A stretch of DNA of 64,000 nucleotides. Origin: Thozetella sp. PMI_491 (Eukaryota; Ascomycota; Sordariomycetes; Chaetosphaeriales; Chaetosphaeriaceae). Every line of letters begins with the position of its first letter. The first letter of the stretch is position 1. The notes under the pieces are model-generated. The model ran no database searches. It saw only the letters and a list, made by a program, of their open reading frames with translations, and was not told where the DNA came from. This document shows, piece after piece, positions 11,106 through 21,215 of the stretch. The stretch spans positions 18,148 to 82,147 of the forward strand of contig MU270140.1 in the NCBI GenBank assembly GCA_021432635.1. The letters run 5' to 3'. The translations under genes were made by a program, and so were the position numbers.

Positions 11106-11894
11106 ATGTTCAAGCGATTGAGAAACACGCTCAAGAAGAAGCTCCAGCGGGGGGGAGCCAAGGAGAAGCGGAAGGCGACTGACCCTCCCGCCGCAGTGGC
11201 CCCGCTCCCCAGGCCGAACCCGAACCCGAAGCCCAAGGCCGCCCAGCCCGAGCCACCGCGATCGCTGCTGTGGGCGGTCAGCAACAACCAGGCAGACTTG
11301 GCCCGCCGATTACTCAGGGAGGGGGCCAGCCCACATACCAAGAATAAGGCTAAAATTTCGGTTCTGCATATCGCTGCGAGGGACGGCAATGAGCCGATAG
11401 TGCAACTGCTGCTCGAAGCCGGTGCTAGGCCCACACCTAGGGACCCAGATACCGGCGCGACTCCGCTACATCGGGCGGCGGAAAACGGCCATAGCGCTGT
11501 AGTGCATCGTCTTCTCAAGGCCGGCGCAGTCGTCGACGCGAAGGACACCTTCGGGCTGACGCCGGTCAACCTGGCCGCGCGAAACGGCCACGATCCGGTG
11601 GTGCAGATACTACTTGACTATGGCGCAACTGGGTGGGCGAAAGATGGCTGGGTAACCACCGCCTGCCGCCCGACGATTGTTCAGCTTGACAAGCAAGACG
11701 GGAACGCGAGACCCAGTGAAGGCTCTTCCATTGGCCTTCTCGATAACCCGAGTGTATGGGATGCACACTGGGAGGCGGAGATGGGCTCCCTCCGCCAGCG
11801 AGAACGCCTGCCGGCGCTGCCTGATATCGAAAGCTACACGAGCTATTCTCGGGCTATTCCTGTCAGCGCGGGTGCCATCTCTATACATCGCTAA
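11106..11894 (+). CDS. small ankyrin-repeat protein
   Basis: Single exon, 262 residues from the ATG at 11106. That ATG begins the basic segment MFKRLRNTLKKKLQRGG and sits just before the region of high third-position GC. A Pro-rich linker (PRPNPNPKPKAAQPEP) leads into about four ankyrin repeats (residues about 52-180), with classic cores such as LHIAARDGNEPIVQLLLEAGA, TPLHRAAENGHSAVVHRLL and TPVNLAARNGHDPVVQILL. The tail after residue 190 shows no motif. Ankyrin repeats bind proteins; the partner is unknown. The basic N-terminus could be a membrane-binding amphipathic helix. The frame stays open upstream to 10761, so a longer start cannot be excluded. Confidence 0.7.
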   Translation: MFKRLRNTLKKKLQRGGAKEKRKATDPPAAVAPLPRPNPNPKPKAAQPEPPRSLLWAVSNNQADLARRLLREGASPHTKNKAKISVLHIAARDGNEPIVQLLLEAGARPTPRDPDTGATPLHRAAENGHSAVVHRLLKAGAVVDAKDTFGLTPVNLAARNGHDPVVQILLDYGATGWAKDGWVTTACRPTIVQLDKQDGNARPSEGSSIGLLDNPSVWDAHWEAEMGSLRQRERLPALPDIESYTSYSRAIPVSAGAISIHR

Positions 11895-12603
11895 TGAACC
11901 ACCGCCTCATACAAATCAAAGCACAGATTCATCAATCTTGTTGCTGTTGTTGTCTATAGCATCTCTCTACCTACCACAAGATATGCCCACTTGCTTGGCT
12001 AGCTAAAGTCCGGCCCTCCAAAGCCGACTGACTCGGGGCGATGCGGCAGAATCATAGTGCTGTCAACGTCCACTCTTCTTAGTTAATTGCAACGCAGTTC
12101 CTAGATTTTGCGCTTCCCAGGGAACTGTTGACAATGAGATCGGGGATATTGGTTACTTCTATACATACCGTCCAAGGCATAGAGCTACCGATGAACATAT
12201 AAAGCGGATCGAATATTCAATGCTTCTCCACTGGCACCTCCCGCTCTAGGACTTGTGATCTCTTCGTGGAGCATGACACCTCTTCATCACAGAGGACCAC
12301 GATCCTCCCACTCAACTTGGCCATCCTACGCCGTAATGTGGTCCTTATTCTGTGATAGCTAGTTATTGGAATTGCCGTACGCCGTATCTATGAGATTACG
12401 GCTAAAATTTTCGTGTGCCGCTGTCAAAGCTCCGCAGCCGATGCGTGAATTAGGCCGGGAAAATAGGCCGAAGTCGACGGTAGCACCCGTAGGCCCTTGC
12501 TCACCCCGCTCCGCGCCTGGATACAAATGGAGATATGTGCCTCTCCGATGTCATCATAGGCATTCTATGCTAGCGACATTGTAGGTGATCCAAAGCAGGA
12601 GCC
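11895..12603. other. intergenic between two plus-strand genes
   Basis: No exon, RNA gene or repeat was recognised. It contains the 3' flank of the ankyrin gene and the promoter of the DUF8021-type gene. Confidence 0.45.
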
Positions 12604-13398
12604 ATGTTCATCTCGGCTCTCCTCACTGGTCTCGGCCTTGCCGCAAGGCCTTCGGCGGTTTGCACGCGAGAGATGCTCAAGGAGGCCACTGGAGGGTACC
12701 TCGAGGCCCTTGCTGCAGGAAAGACAGCATTTTCGGCGCTGTCATCGGCCACGGTTCCATATCAGGAGAACGACGTAGTCATGGACATCTCCAAGGGTGT
12801 CCTGTCCCAGGGCATCCAGATTGACTTTAACCGCAGCCTCTACGACACGACCCTGTGCGCCTCGTACACGGAGATCGTTGCAGCCACCAAGCACCCATAT
12901 GTCATTGGGACGCGGCTGGCCTTGACCGATGGCAAGGTCACCAAGATCGAGTCCAACGTCTGCGACGACGGTGACTGGCTCTTCAACGCGACCACATCCC
13001 TGAGCTACAATAACAAGGAAACGTGGGATCCAATCCCTGAAGGCAAACGAGACTCACGTGAGGTTATTAAGGCCGCTGGCGATGCCTACATTGACGCTTG
13101 GGGCGACTCGAGCGTTCAACCTCCCTTTAACCCCAACTGCACCCGGCTAGAGGGCGGGTTGTATGTCACTGGAAATTGCAAGTTGAACTTCCCGCCCCCT
13201 TTTAATGTTACAAACCGCCGGTATACCATTGATGAGGAGCTGGGCGCCATTGACATCTTTCACAACTTCCCCTTCCTCGACAAGGCCCTTCCGAAGGACC
13301 CGGGCACGACAACCAACAATTTGATGAGGATTGAGGGGGGTCAGATTCGATATATCCACGAGAACACTGTCTGTTCAAAAAAGGGTTGCGCGAAGTAA
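12604..13398 (+). CDS. secreted DUF8021-type protein
   Basis: Single exon, 264 residues. The N-terminus MFISALLTGLGLAARPSAVC is a short signal peptide. It is followed at once by the CTREMLKEATGGYLEALAAG segment typical of fungal secreted proteins grouped as DUF8021. The rest is an alpha+beta fold with NTF2-like character: VIGTRLALTDGKVTKIESNVCDDGDWLF, then a long middle segment with PFNPNC, and FNVTNRRYTIDEELGAIDIFHNFPFLDKALP near the end. Cysteines are few and could form two or three disulfides. N-glycosylation sequons are present (NRS, NAT, NCT, NVT). The biochemical role is unknown; relatives are secreted and common in plant-associated fungi. Confidence 0.7.
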   Translation: MFISALLTGLGLAARPSAVCTREMLKEATGGYLEALAAGKTAFSALSSATVPYQENDVVMDISKGVLSQGIQIDFNRSLYDTTLCASYTEIVAATKHPYVIGTRLALTDGKVTKIESNVCDDGDWLFNATTSLSYNNKETWDPIPEGKRDSREVIKAAGDAYIDAWGDSSVQPPFNPNCTRLEGGLYVTGNCKLNFPPPFNVTNRRYTIDEELGAIDIFHNFPFLDKALPKDPGTTTNNLMRIEGGQIRYIHENTVCSKKGCAK

Positions 13399-14564
13399 CG
13401 GTCTTATCCCAGTTCTCTTAAAGCTCTAGCAAATGCCTACTTGCTCTGACATCGCTCCGTGCCTTACACCTCAAGTTGTTCGTAGGTTGATTAAACCATT
13501 CGTTGGCAGTCTTCCAAATTCATCAAATTTCAGTTACTAAAACCAAAGAAAAACCACAGGAACCGATCAAAAAGATTTGTGCGCACCTTACTTAGGAAAG
13601 GGGGGAAAAAGAATGCGTCGGCCGGGAATCGAACCCGGGGCCCACGCAGATATGCTTGCTATGGCAAGCGTGGATTTTACCACTAAACCACCGACGCTTG
13701 TTGAAGTGCCGGCTCCAATTGTTTCACTATGTAACTTTCTCGCCATTGGTGCCACATACAGCAACTAGCCCCGCTTTTAGTCGTGCCAAGTAACGAAGTA
13801 AACCAATCAGGTCTGCCCATGTCGGCGGTAGGAGGGACTGCTGAGTCTTTGGCTGCTTTAACCAGGATTTTCACATACGCGAATAGTAGGCATAGAATCT
13901 TGTAGTTAATAAAGGCGGGTCAGATGAAAAGGGTATCATTGCTAGCATGCTAACCTCTCTGGCATTAAATATCAGACAGAGGCCCTGGCATCTGACAGTT
14001 GACATGCAATGATCCTCCCCTTTGGCACCTGAAAACTGCTCAATTGCGATGGCTCTTCAAGCAACTTCGTCGTCTAGCCACCAGCTACTAGCAGATAAAT
14101 GCGAATGTGCATTAGTCCAGATCAGCTTATTACATACAGGATCAACTCTAACAAAGTTCAACTCAATAGCAAACCATTAAAGAGATATGGAGGGCATGAC
14201 GCCCGTAGTGCTAGCTGTCAGGGATTACTAGTGCCTCGACATTATTGAAAGAAGCCTGGTTTGCCTAAATAAGGTAGTTTCTGATTATAACCGTACCCAT
14301 TGAATACCACTCTCGTTTCCCTAGACACACGGAGGCGATATGGCATGCGCCTTTCGAGGAAAACATATAAAGGAGATTATAGTACGCCAGAAGTCAGTAC
14401 GTCTTGGGGCCGTTTATTCGGTACAGTTATTGTAGCGATATTTTAACGACGACAGAACAACAGACGAAGGTGGTTTAGGCGCAAAACCATTGTATGCTTT
14501 TTTTTCTTTGAGACAGACTACCACCACGCTTTTGTGCGCGACATTTGCTTCTATGGCATGCTAA
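13399..14564. other. intergenic with one tRNA gene
   Basis: Contains the tRNA-Gly gene at 13614-13697. The remaining sequence is AT-richer and shows no coding signal. Confidence 0.5.
13614..13697 (-). tRNA. tRNA-Gly (GCC) with intron, copy 1
   Basis: The cloverleaf is complete: acceptor GCGTCGG pairs with CCGACGC, discriminator A, A box TGGTTTAGTGG and B box GGTTCGATTCC. The anticodon loop reads TTGCCA-[13-nt intron]-T, with the intron (TAGCAAGCATATC) in the standard place one base after the anticodon. The intron's GCAAGC pairs with GCTTGC of the anticodon arm, as expected for the splicing-endonuclease substrate. T-rich sequence downstream can end Pol III transcription. The length is 84 nt (71 mature). 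Confidence 0.93.
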
Positions 14565-15587
14565 TCACGCCTTCTCCTTACCAATCACTTCAAGATACTG
14601 CTCTGCGACCTCCACCACTGCCGCCTCGAAGTTCTTCAGCTCCCGACCCAGCAGGTCCTCGATGGCACCTGAATCATACTCGACAGGCATGGTAGGCACA
14701 GTTCCTCGCTTCAATACACCTTCTTCGACAGCCTTGGGAAATGTCTTCTCAACGTGGTCAAACGCAATTTTGAAATCCACCTTGGTTACAACGCCAAAAT
14801 CTTGAATCGTCCCAGGAGGAGGCTCCAGGAAAGCCGCTCGTAGATGGACATCAGCGACGTCGTCGATGTGCGCGAAGATGCCGTAGATGGGAAAAGGCAA
14901 CTCCGCACCCACCATGCACATCACTAAGAAATTATTGGAGCTGTTCTGCGTCTGCATCATGTTGGCATCGAGCATGAGGGGGTTGCGGCCGAAGACATAG
15001 CCTGGCATCACGCGAGCGACGGTGAATGCAGGTTTGTGCTCCTTCATGAAGGCATCCGTGCTGTACAATTCGACCGTTTTGGCGGCCACGTACGCGTCAA
15101 AGAGACTATCGAACGTTTTCTGGTCGGCGCTCGGCAGCGGGAGACGGGTGGAGGCCGTGACAACCGTGGTTGGGGACGGGTAGGTGCCGAGGTTGGCCGC
15201 GACGGATGAGGTGATGACGACCCGCCGAACACTGGGTGTCTTGAGCGCGGATGCCAGCAGGCTCTCTGAGATTTTCACTGTCGGCTCAAATACCTGCGTG
15301 ATGGGATCGTAACCCGGCACCGGCACCGGCGCGCCGGCATGAATTATGTGGGTGACGCCCTCCAGAGCGGAATCAAAGGCGCCAACGACGGTTAAGTCTG
15401 GGATGACAATAAAGCGGAGGCGGTCGCCCGGCGCGAGGCTTTGAACCGTGGAGTTCGACGACACCCGCTGGGCTCCTCCCTCCGAACGCACGGCGCAGCG
15501 CACATTATGACCGGCAGCGAGGGCGGCGCGGAGAATGCGGAAGCCGATGAGGCCGGTTGCTCCGGTAAGAAGAATAGTTGCGGCCAT
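14565..15587 (-). CDS. extended SDR, GRE2/dihydroflavonol-reductase-like ketoreductase
   Basis: Single exon, 340 residues. The NAD(P)-binding motif TGATGLIG is at residues 8-15. R30/R34 after the second strand suit NADPH. The catalytic serines lie in VITSSVA (about 127-128), and the Y166-x3-K170 pair is in DAYVAAK. The C-terminal half (residues about 180-330) has the substrate-lid layout of extended SDRs, including HIDDVADVHLRAAFLEP. Relatives reduce aldehydes and ketones such as methylglyoxal or natural-product carbonyls; the substrate here is unknown. It is cytosolic (no signal). It is not adjacent to biosynthetic genes, so a role in detoxification or central carbonyl metabolism is as likely as one in secondary metabolism. 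Confidence 0.85.
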   Translation of the reverse strand: MAATILLTGATGLIGFRILRAALAAGHNVRCAVRSEGGAQRVSSNSTVQSLAPGDRLRFIVIPDLTVVGAFDSALEGVTHIIHAGAPVPVPGYDPITQVFEPTVKISESLLASALKTPSVRRVVITSSVAANLGTYPSPTTVVTASTRLPLPSADQKTFDSLFDAYVAAKTVELYSTDAFMKEHKPAFTVARVMPGYVFGRNPLMLDANMMQTQNSSNNFLVMCMVGAELPFPIYGIFAHIDDVADVHLRAAFLEPPPGTIQDFGVVTKVDFKIAFDHVEKTFPKAVEEGVLKRGTVPTMPVEYDSGAIEDLLGRELKNFEAAVVEVAEQYLEVIGKEKA

Positions 15588-17939
15588 TGTGCTGTTTCGT
15601 AGTGTTTCCTTCAGGTTCGAGATGCTGACTTAGTCTACGCTTTTCCCTAGGCACTGTGGAGCGTGGGATTTTGGTCCTGCCTTCTGCCTGGACCGGCGGC
15701 CGCCATTGCTCCTCCGGCCCATCGTTTCGACCGGGGAAAGCGGAGACGCGGCGTAGCGTCGTGTGGATCAGAGAGAGAGAGTAGTTCCACAGTGACATAA
15801 GCAGGCTCGGGAAGGATGATAAATAGATACAAAAGTTCGGGACTAGTCTAAACTTGTCAGTTAACCTCGATCCGTATTTGGGATAATGCGGCGCCGCCTT
15901 CCTCGGAATTTTCATACCAGGCACGTTATCGGTAGCTTTTGCTAGCCTACTTTGGCTTCTACTTAACTACTACTCAAATGTGGATAACACTGGGGCCATG
16001 CTTGATGAGCAAGGTAAACGATAAGTATGAACCCCAGTAGTAACTCTACTCAATGGCCCCATTAACTATCACTACCAGCTCGGCTCTTGTGGCACCCAAT
16101 GCATGTTATGCTATGCGATGTGATCTGCGGCGGACGAGTCCGGAGGAGGGGTGAGGGAATAATAGAATGCTCAACCCGCAAAGAGGCTCCCGGCTACGTC
16201 ACCATCGCTGGCATAAGAGATTAAAATGTATCACGGACAATTCTATAGAATCCTCATACATACTCTTCAATGGGCGGGTAAAGGCCCGTGCGACCAATTC
16301 GGAGGAGGACAGGGCAATATATTAAAGGCAACCAACGACAGGCCGGAGCGCCAGCGAGTGCCTTCGGAGCCCAGATCTAGAGCATAGGACTTGAATTCGA
16401 CCAGTAGAAAATGGTGCTACATAGGGAGCTTGCATTAGCGATTTCAATGGGCTTGGAATAAGAGGCGCACCCGGAACTCACGGCACAAGCTTGCACGACG
16501 AATACGGAAATCCTCTTGCGGCCGTCTCGATCCTAGCGCATTCCGACGATGCTACTCATCAGTTTGCTTATACCCGCTGTGTATATTGCCCTGAAGTGCT
16601 TGCGTTGCGATTCTCGGCCGAATCGATGGCTTTAGGAGGTGTGGTTGGTATTGAGCCGCGAAGCGAGTCCACAGGGTTATAGAGAGAGGTAGTCGAGTTA
16701 TCCTCGGCCGGCCGCAGGGTGGCGCATCTGGCCCCGCAAATCGGCCCGCACTTACGAGCAATTGTTCAATCATGGCTATTTTCCAACCCTCTAGTGGTGT
16801 GGTCGTTTCCGCGGTGGAACGCCGCCTGGGTCCGGGGGGGTGCTGATTCGACTAGGCGCAACGGATTTGGGGAGAGAATGGTCCGGACGCCCAGAGTAAA
16901 CACACTTAAATACTACGGGCAATGGAGATGATGCGAAACCTTCGAGTTGGGAATGTTGAGAAAGAAAGACCTGGTATGGGGCCTAGGGTTGGGAAACCTG
17001 GCCTTCCTCGCCTACTCTCGGCTAGATTCCCGAGTACTTTTGCCCCTCTGGGTGGTCCAAATCGTGGGGTGAATGACACGATCTGTCAAACTAATATATT
17101 CCACGGCTACGTGGCATGCAGAGCCACTAGAATTCGCATGTGGTGTAATCCTGACATCATAATGTTACATGCCCTGTACTTAGGCAGGAACGCAGGTTGT
17201 AGCGAGGGAACACGCACTGACTGGAGAACCGCGATGCAATCAAGTGACAGGGGAAGCCTTGACAGACGCTTATGGGCCATTGTCTGATTCGCCCACAGGC
17301 CTGGGAGGTTACGGCTATTGACATGTCTGCGGACTCTAGATTCCTCTGGGTAGCTCCGTCTTCCGTGTCTGTGCATAGGCTGTTGAGGCCCTGCATCGCG
17401 CTCCTAGACGCCTCTTGACGCCATAGCTATATAGAATCTCTCGAGACCGAGGCTTCACGGTCCGTTGGCAGCAATCGGCTGATGTCCCCAAGACACCGGC
17501 CACATTGTGCGTCAAGATCGGCATCGTGACTTCCTCATTCACCTGAAAAAATGAGCAGTTTAATCTGATTTCATGGGCGGTGCAGATGCACCTTCACTTC
17601 AGGACCGATGCTGATCTCGTATTTGGAACTGAATTACGCTGAAAACTCTGGTCGGCAGTCGCTGGCATCACCATCGTCACCATCAACGCCCCTCGCTTCG
17701 CGCGCCTGGGCACTTTAGGTGCTCGGCGGAGAAGTCCGATCCCGCACGATACACAAGTCGAGGCAATCCATTTTCAGCAGAGCGAGAATCCGTGGAAGTA
17801 GCTAGGAGCATAAATAGAGCCTAGGGCCTCAGGAAGAAGTGCTTGATGGCCAGATCCACAGACTCATCCCTTCGACTCACAGCCCCCGGCCCTCCTCCTT
17901 CGTGTATATCCTAGCCTCGCCACTTTCAAAGCAACAGCC
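15588..17939. other. 2.35-kb gene-poor interval
   Basis: Short open frames only, none with recognisable motifs. A TATA-like element for the next gene lies near 17810. No repeat or RNA gene was seen. Confidence 0.45.
17809..17817 (+). promoter_or_regulatory. TATA-like element of the small secreted protein gene
   Basis: CATAAATAG, about 125 bp upstream of the ATG at 17940. Confidence 0.35.
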
Positions 17940-18594
17940 ATGAAGGCCGCCATCTTCTCTCTGTTCGCGCTTGTCGCCTCGGCCATCGCCACTCCCCTCG
18001 TCTCGGAGCGACAAACGGACGCCCAGGAGGCAACAATCGAGAAACTTTCGGCCACTGTCCAAGGCTACACTGCCAATATCAGTAGGCCCCCTTTGAGTAA
18101 ATTCTGTGTCTGCCATTAAGGTTACTAATCAAGATCTCTAGACAAGACCATTAATGCTCTGTCCGACAACCCCTCGCTCGCTGAGCAGAGCGCTGCTGTG
18201 GCCGCCATCGCTCCCAGCCTCCAGGGCATCACGGATGCCCTCAATGGTGCCAACACTGCTGTATCTAAGCGTGATTCCTATACAACTCAGGCCAAGGGAC
18301 TCCTAGCCGTTGTCACGCTCTTGGTGTGGGAGATTGTGGGCACTGTGAAGCTTCTTCTCAAGAAGATCGGACTTGGTGAGTGCTCAAATAGATCCCGCGG
18401 CCCCGTGATGTCGACGAAACCTAACATATACGATTGCAGGTCTTGTTCTGGTCCACTTGACACCCCTTCTCGTTTCCTTGGCGGGCCTGGTGAAGTCCCT
18501 GGATCGTGTCGTCGGCGGCCTTTTGATCGCCGTGAAGGTGATCGTAGACTCCTTGCTGGGCGCCGTGGCTGCTGGTCTCCTGAAGCTCTTCTGA
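17940..18594 (+). CDS. small secreted cysteine-free protein with hydrophobic C-terminal half
   Basis: Three exons: 17940-18081, 18142-18375 and 18440-18594, giving 176 residues. The introns are 60 and 64 nt, both with good donors and acceptors. The signal peptide is MKAAIFSLFALVASAIATP. Residues 20-90 are a polar helical region (EATIEKLSATVQGYTANIN...). A dibasic Lys-Arg (SKRDS, residues about 90-91) could be a Kex2-type processing site. After it comes a strongly hydrophobic stretch (LLAVVTLLVWEIVGTVKLLLKK, then LVHLTPLLVSLAGLVKS and VVGGLLIAVKVIVDSLLGAVAAGLLKLF) with spaced lysines, like amphipathic or membrane-active helices. There is no cysteine. I do not recognise the family. It could be a surface-active secreted protein or a processed peptide precursor. 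Confidence 0.65.
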
Positions 18595-19029
18595 GTAAGC
18601 ATCATCATGGTGTCGTGAAATAGCACGCCAGGGAAGCAGGGTAGCAAATTCTCAAGGGGATTGGGCGCGTACGCAACGGCCAAGACGAGACTTTAGCATG
18701 ATCAAGTCGCTTGGAGTGACTATCTATTCCGTAGCATAGTCCTTAATACGATCTGCAAGTATGCAGTTCCTACGCTCTAGGAGTGGGAGATCCCGGTGAA
18801 TCCGCAGATGATCACAGACGTAGCTCCTTTGGTCTGCGCAACACACATTAGTGATTGCTCTTCGTGCATCTTTGCTCCCGTCAAACTGCAGTGCAGCAGT
18901 CGGACCGGCCAATGGTGGGGCACGCTCAGACAGGGGTTGTATTATCGTCTAACTGACGCGGGCTATGCCCTAAGCTATAGAGATGATGTTTTCGTAGTCT
19001 CCGTCACAAAAAATTGTTGAACATTCTCA

Positions 19030-19113
19030 GCGTCGGTGGTTTAGTGGTAAAATCCACGCTTGCCATAGCAAGCACTTCTGCGTGGGCCCCGGGTTCGATT
19101 CCCGGCCGACGCA
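19030..19113 (+). tRNA. tRNA-Gly (GCC) with intron, copy 2
   Basis: Exon sequence identical to the other three copies; 13-nt intron TAGCAAGCACTTC one base 3' of the anticodon. The T-run about 16 bases downstream (ATTTTTTG) is a Pol III terminator candidate. Confidence 0.93.
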
Positions 19114-19740
19114 TCAGGACTTCAATTTTTTGTAGGTTTCTCTAATTTTTGCCACCTATAATTCCTTGGGAACCTCGATCCAGCCTGAATGGTGTTAGCC
19201 CAGGTACCCAGGTGACCTGGTCAGTAAACCATACCCTCATTTTGCGCTTTTGGTAAATACCTACAGCTATCTTAGGCTTCTTAAAATGTGTGAAGGCTGC
19301 CGAGGAGACTGTGGGCACGGAGGTTGCTCCCAGAGACTTGCGACGTTTGGGCAAGCGTGAGACGGGTGATGCCTACTGTGCAACGAAAATTAGTTGACCA
19401 TTGACATGCCATAGATAAAATTTTCTTCTCTAGAAGTAAAGTGCCAAGTCTACATATTTAGGACGCTCTAAGTGCTACATGGGATGCTTGAAGCTCGATC
19501 TAAAGCGACCCAGATGTTGTTCGTGAATATGGAGAGCGGAGAGGCTTCCTTACAGAAAACTTGACCGCTGCTGTAAAGGATACTGGCAAGAGACCGGCAC
19601 AATTTTGGGCGTGCTAAACCCCACTAACATCTGCCGAGGCCGGGTGCGAAGCTCCTCTTTTTCTGTAGCGGGTGATACAGATTCTCACTTTTTAGTTTCC
19701 GCATCCATAGACTCTAAATTGACCCCGCTCTTCAACAAAT

Positions 19741-19824
19741 GCGTCGGTGGTTTAGTGGTAAAATCCACGCTTGCCATAGCAAGCATTACTGCGTGGGCCC
19801 CGGGTTCGATTCCCGGCCGACGCA
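19741..19824 (+). tRNA. tRNA-Gly (GCC) with intron, copy 3
   Basis: Exon sequence identical to the other copies; the intron is TAGCAAGCATTAC. A TTTTTCTTTTG tract directly downstream is a good Pol III terminator. It lies about 0.7 kb from copy 2 in the same orientation. Confidence 0.93.
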
Positions 19825-21215
19825 TCTGCTTTTTCTTTTGCTTTTTTGCTGGAATTTGTTACTCTTTTTGGATGTGTTGGAAAGGTATGCAGGTACTTGA
19901 TTCTTTCTCCAGTGGCTCCCATTGAAAATACATTGGCAACGCTTCGTTAAATAGCCTTCCTTGTTCTTAAGAAATCCTACTGAAGAATACACTGATTGGA
20001 CTGGCCTTTTTACCTAGGTTATAAAGTCATTATTGAACCACTGCAGTGAGGTAATTGAGCTAGAAACAACGTATCGAAATCGTAGCTACGTGGCATTGTG
20101 GGACATATGGGACTTCCGACGAGGCTCAGGAAACTTCGTGCTTCGTATTTGGAGCTAATTGCTGAAAATATACAAGGCTCCAACACCTTTGAAGCTCGCA
20201 AAGGATATCCGTTCGGAGGTGTCCCCGATTCACTTTTCACGTCTGCATAACGTAGTCTGGCCAGAAGTCCTAAGTGAGGGGCATTACCTTATCTAACACC
20301 GTACGCACAAGTACCCAGGGCGACAAGCCGAGGACTCTAGAACAAAACGGAGATTGTACAGTCTGCTCATTAAAACAAAAGGGTAAAGACGAGTTCAGCC
20401 TCTTCTTAATAATGCATTATTTGTCACCTATGTTCTTCCCCAGAGAGACAACATGGACTATTCTGGGTTGCCCATGCCCTTCGGTAGTTGGCATAGGTGG
20501 AAATTAGGGTGATCAGGTCAGGGTTTATCGACCAACCGAACTCTTAGGTCCTCACTAGAAAAATCAAAGTAGGTCTAGGATTGCTGCACGGAGACACATA
20601 GTAGCTTTACTTGCTAACTGGCTTGGACTATAGCGAAACAAAGAGGTGAGAGTGGATTCGTCTTTGCTGTTTGGTATAGTGGGCGTCTTTGTACGACACT
20701 ATCACACTGGTGCGGCGTTGGAGGGGTAGACTGCAGTAGTAGCAAATAGCTCGGTGCCGACCTAAGTGCCGACGCCCAACTCTCACTTGTAGCAGGTAAT
20801 GGACGCACCAATCATCTTGGCGGATGCACCGAGCAGACTAGAGAAGTACTAGGTTACTAGATCCCCGCCACATCAGGACGATCTACTGCAAGGGATGCAT
20901 TGTTGCACCATGGGACACTCGATCCTCAATAGCCGTCCTCAACTGCCGCGTTCCGCTCGGCCGCCGCAGCAAGCAAAAACTAGGCCACTGCACTACGTGA
21001 TTCGTGGCTGCACTGCTGTTTCGGCTGGCAAGGGCCTATGAGTTGCTAGTTTCACTGGTGTCCGGACACTGACTCAGTTGCTTCGAGTCTCATGCGCCCG
21101 AGAGGTTGCGCTATTAAGACCGTTGGGTTTTGAAGGGCGCACGGTGGGTAAGCGCGATATCAGCTCCTCTTCTGATCTCATCGAACTTGCGTGCAGAATC
21201 ACACATCTGTTGAAC

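Larger units (their letters stand above)
18595..21215. other. gene-poor interval with two tRNA genes
   Basis: Contains tRNA-Gly genes at 19030-19113 and 19741-19824. A minus-strand open frame at 19142-19354 (basic, begins PKRRKSLGA) has no family match that I can see. Nothing else was recognised. Confidence 0.45.

Noticed and set aside
15760-15790. GAGAGAGAG-type simple sequence upstream of the SDR gene
   Set aside because: Short dinucleotide run with no evidence of function.
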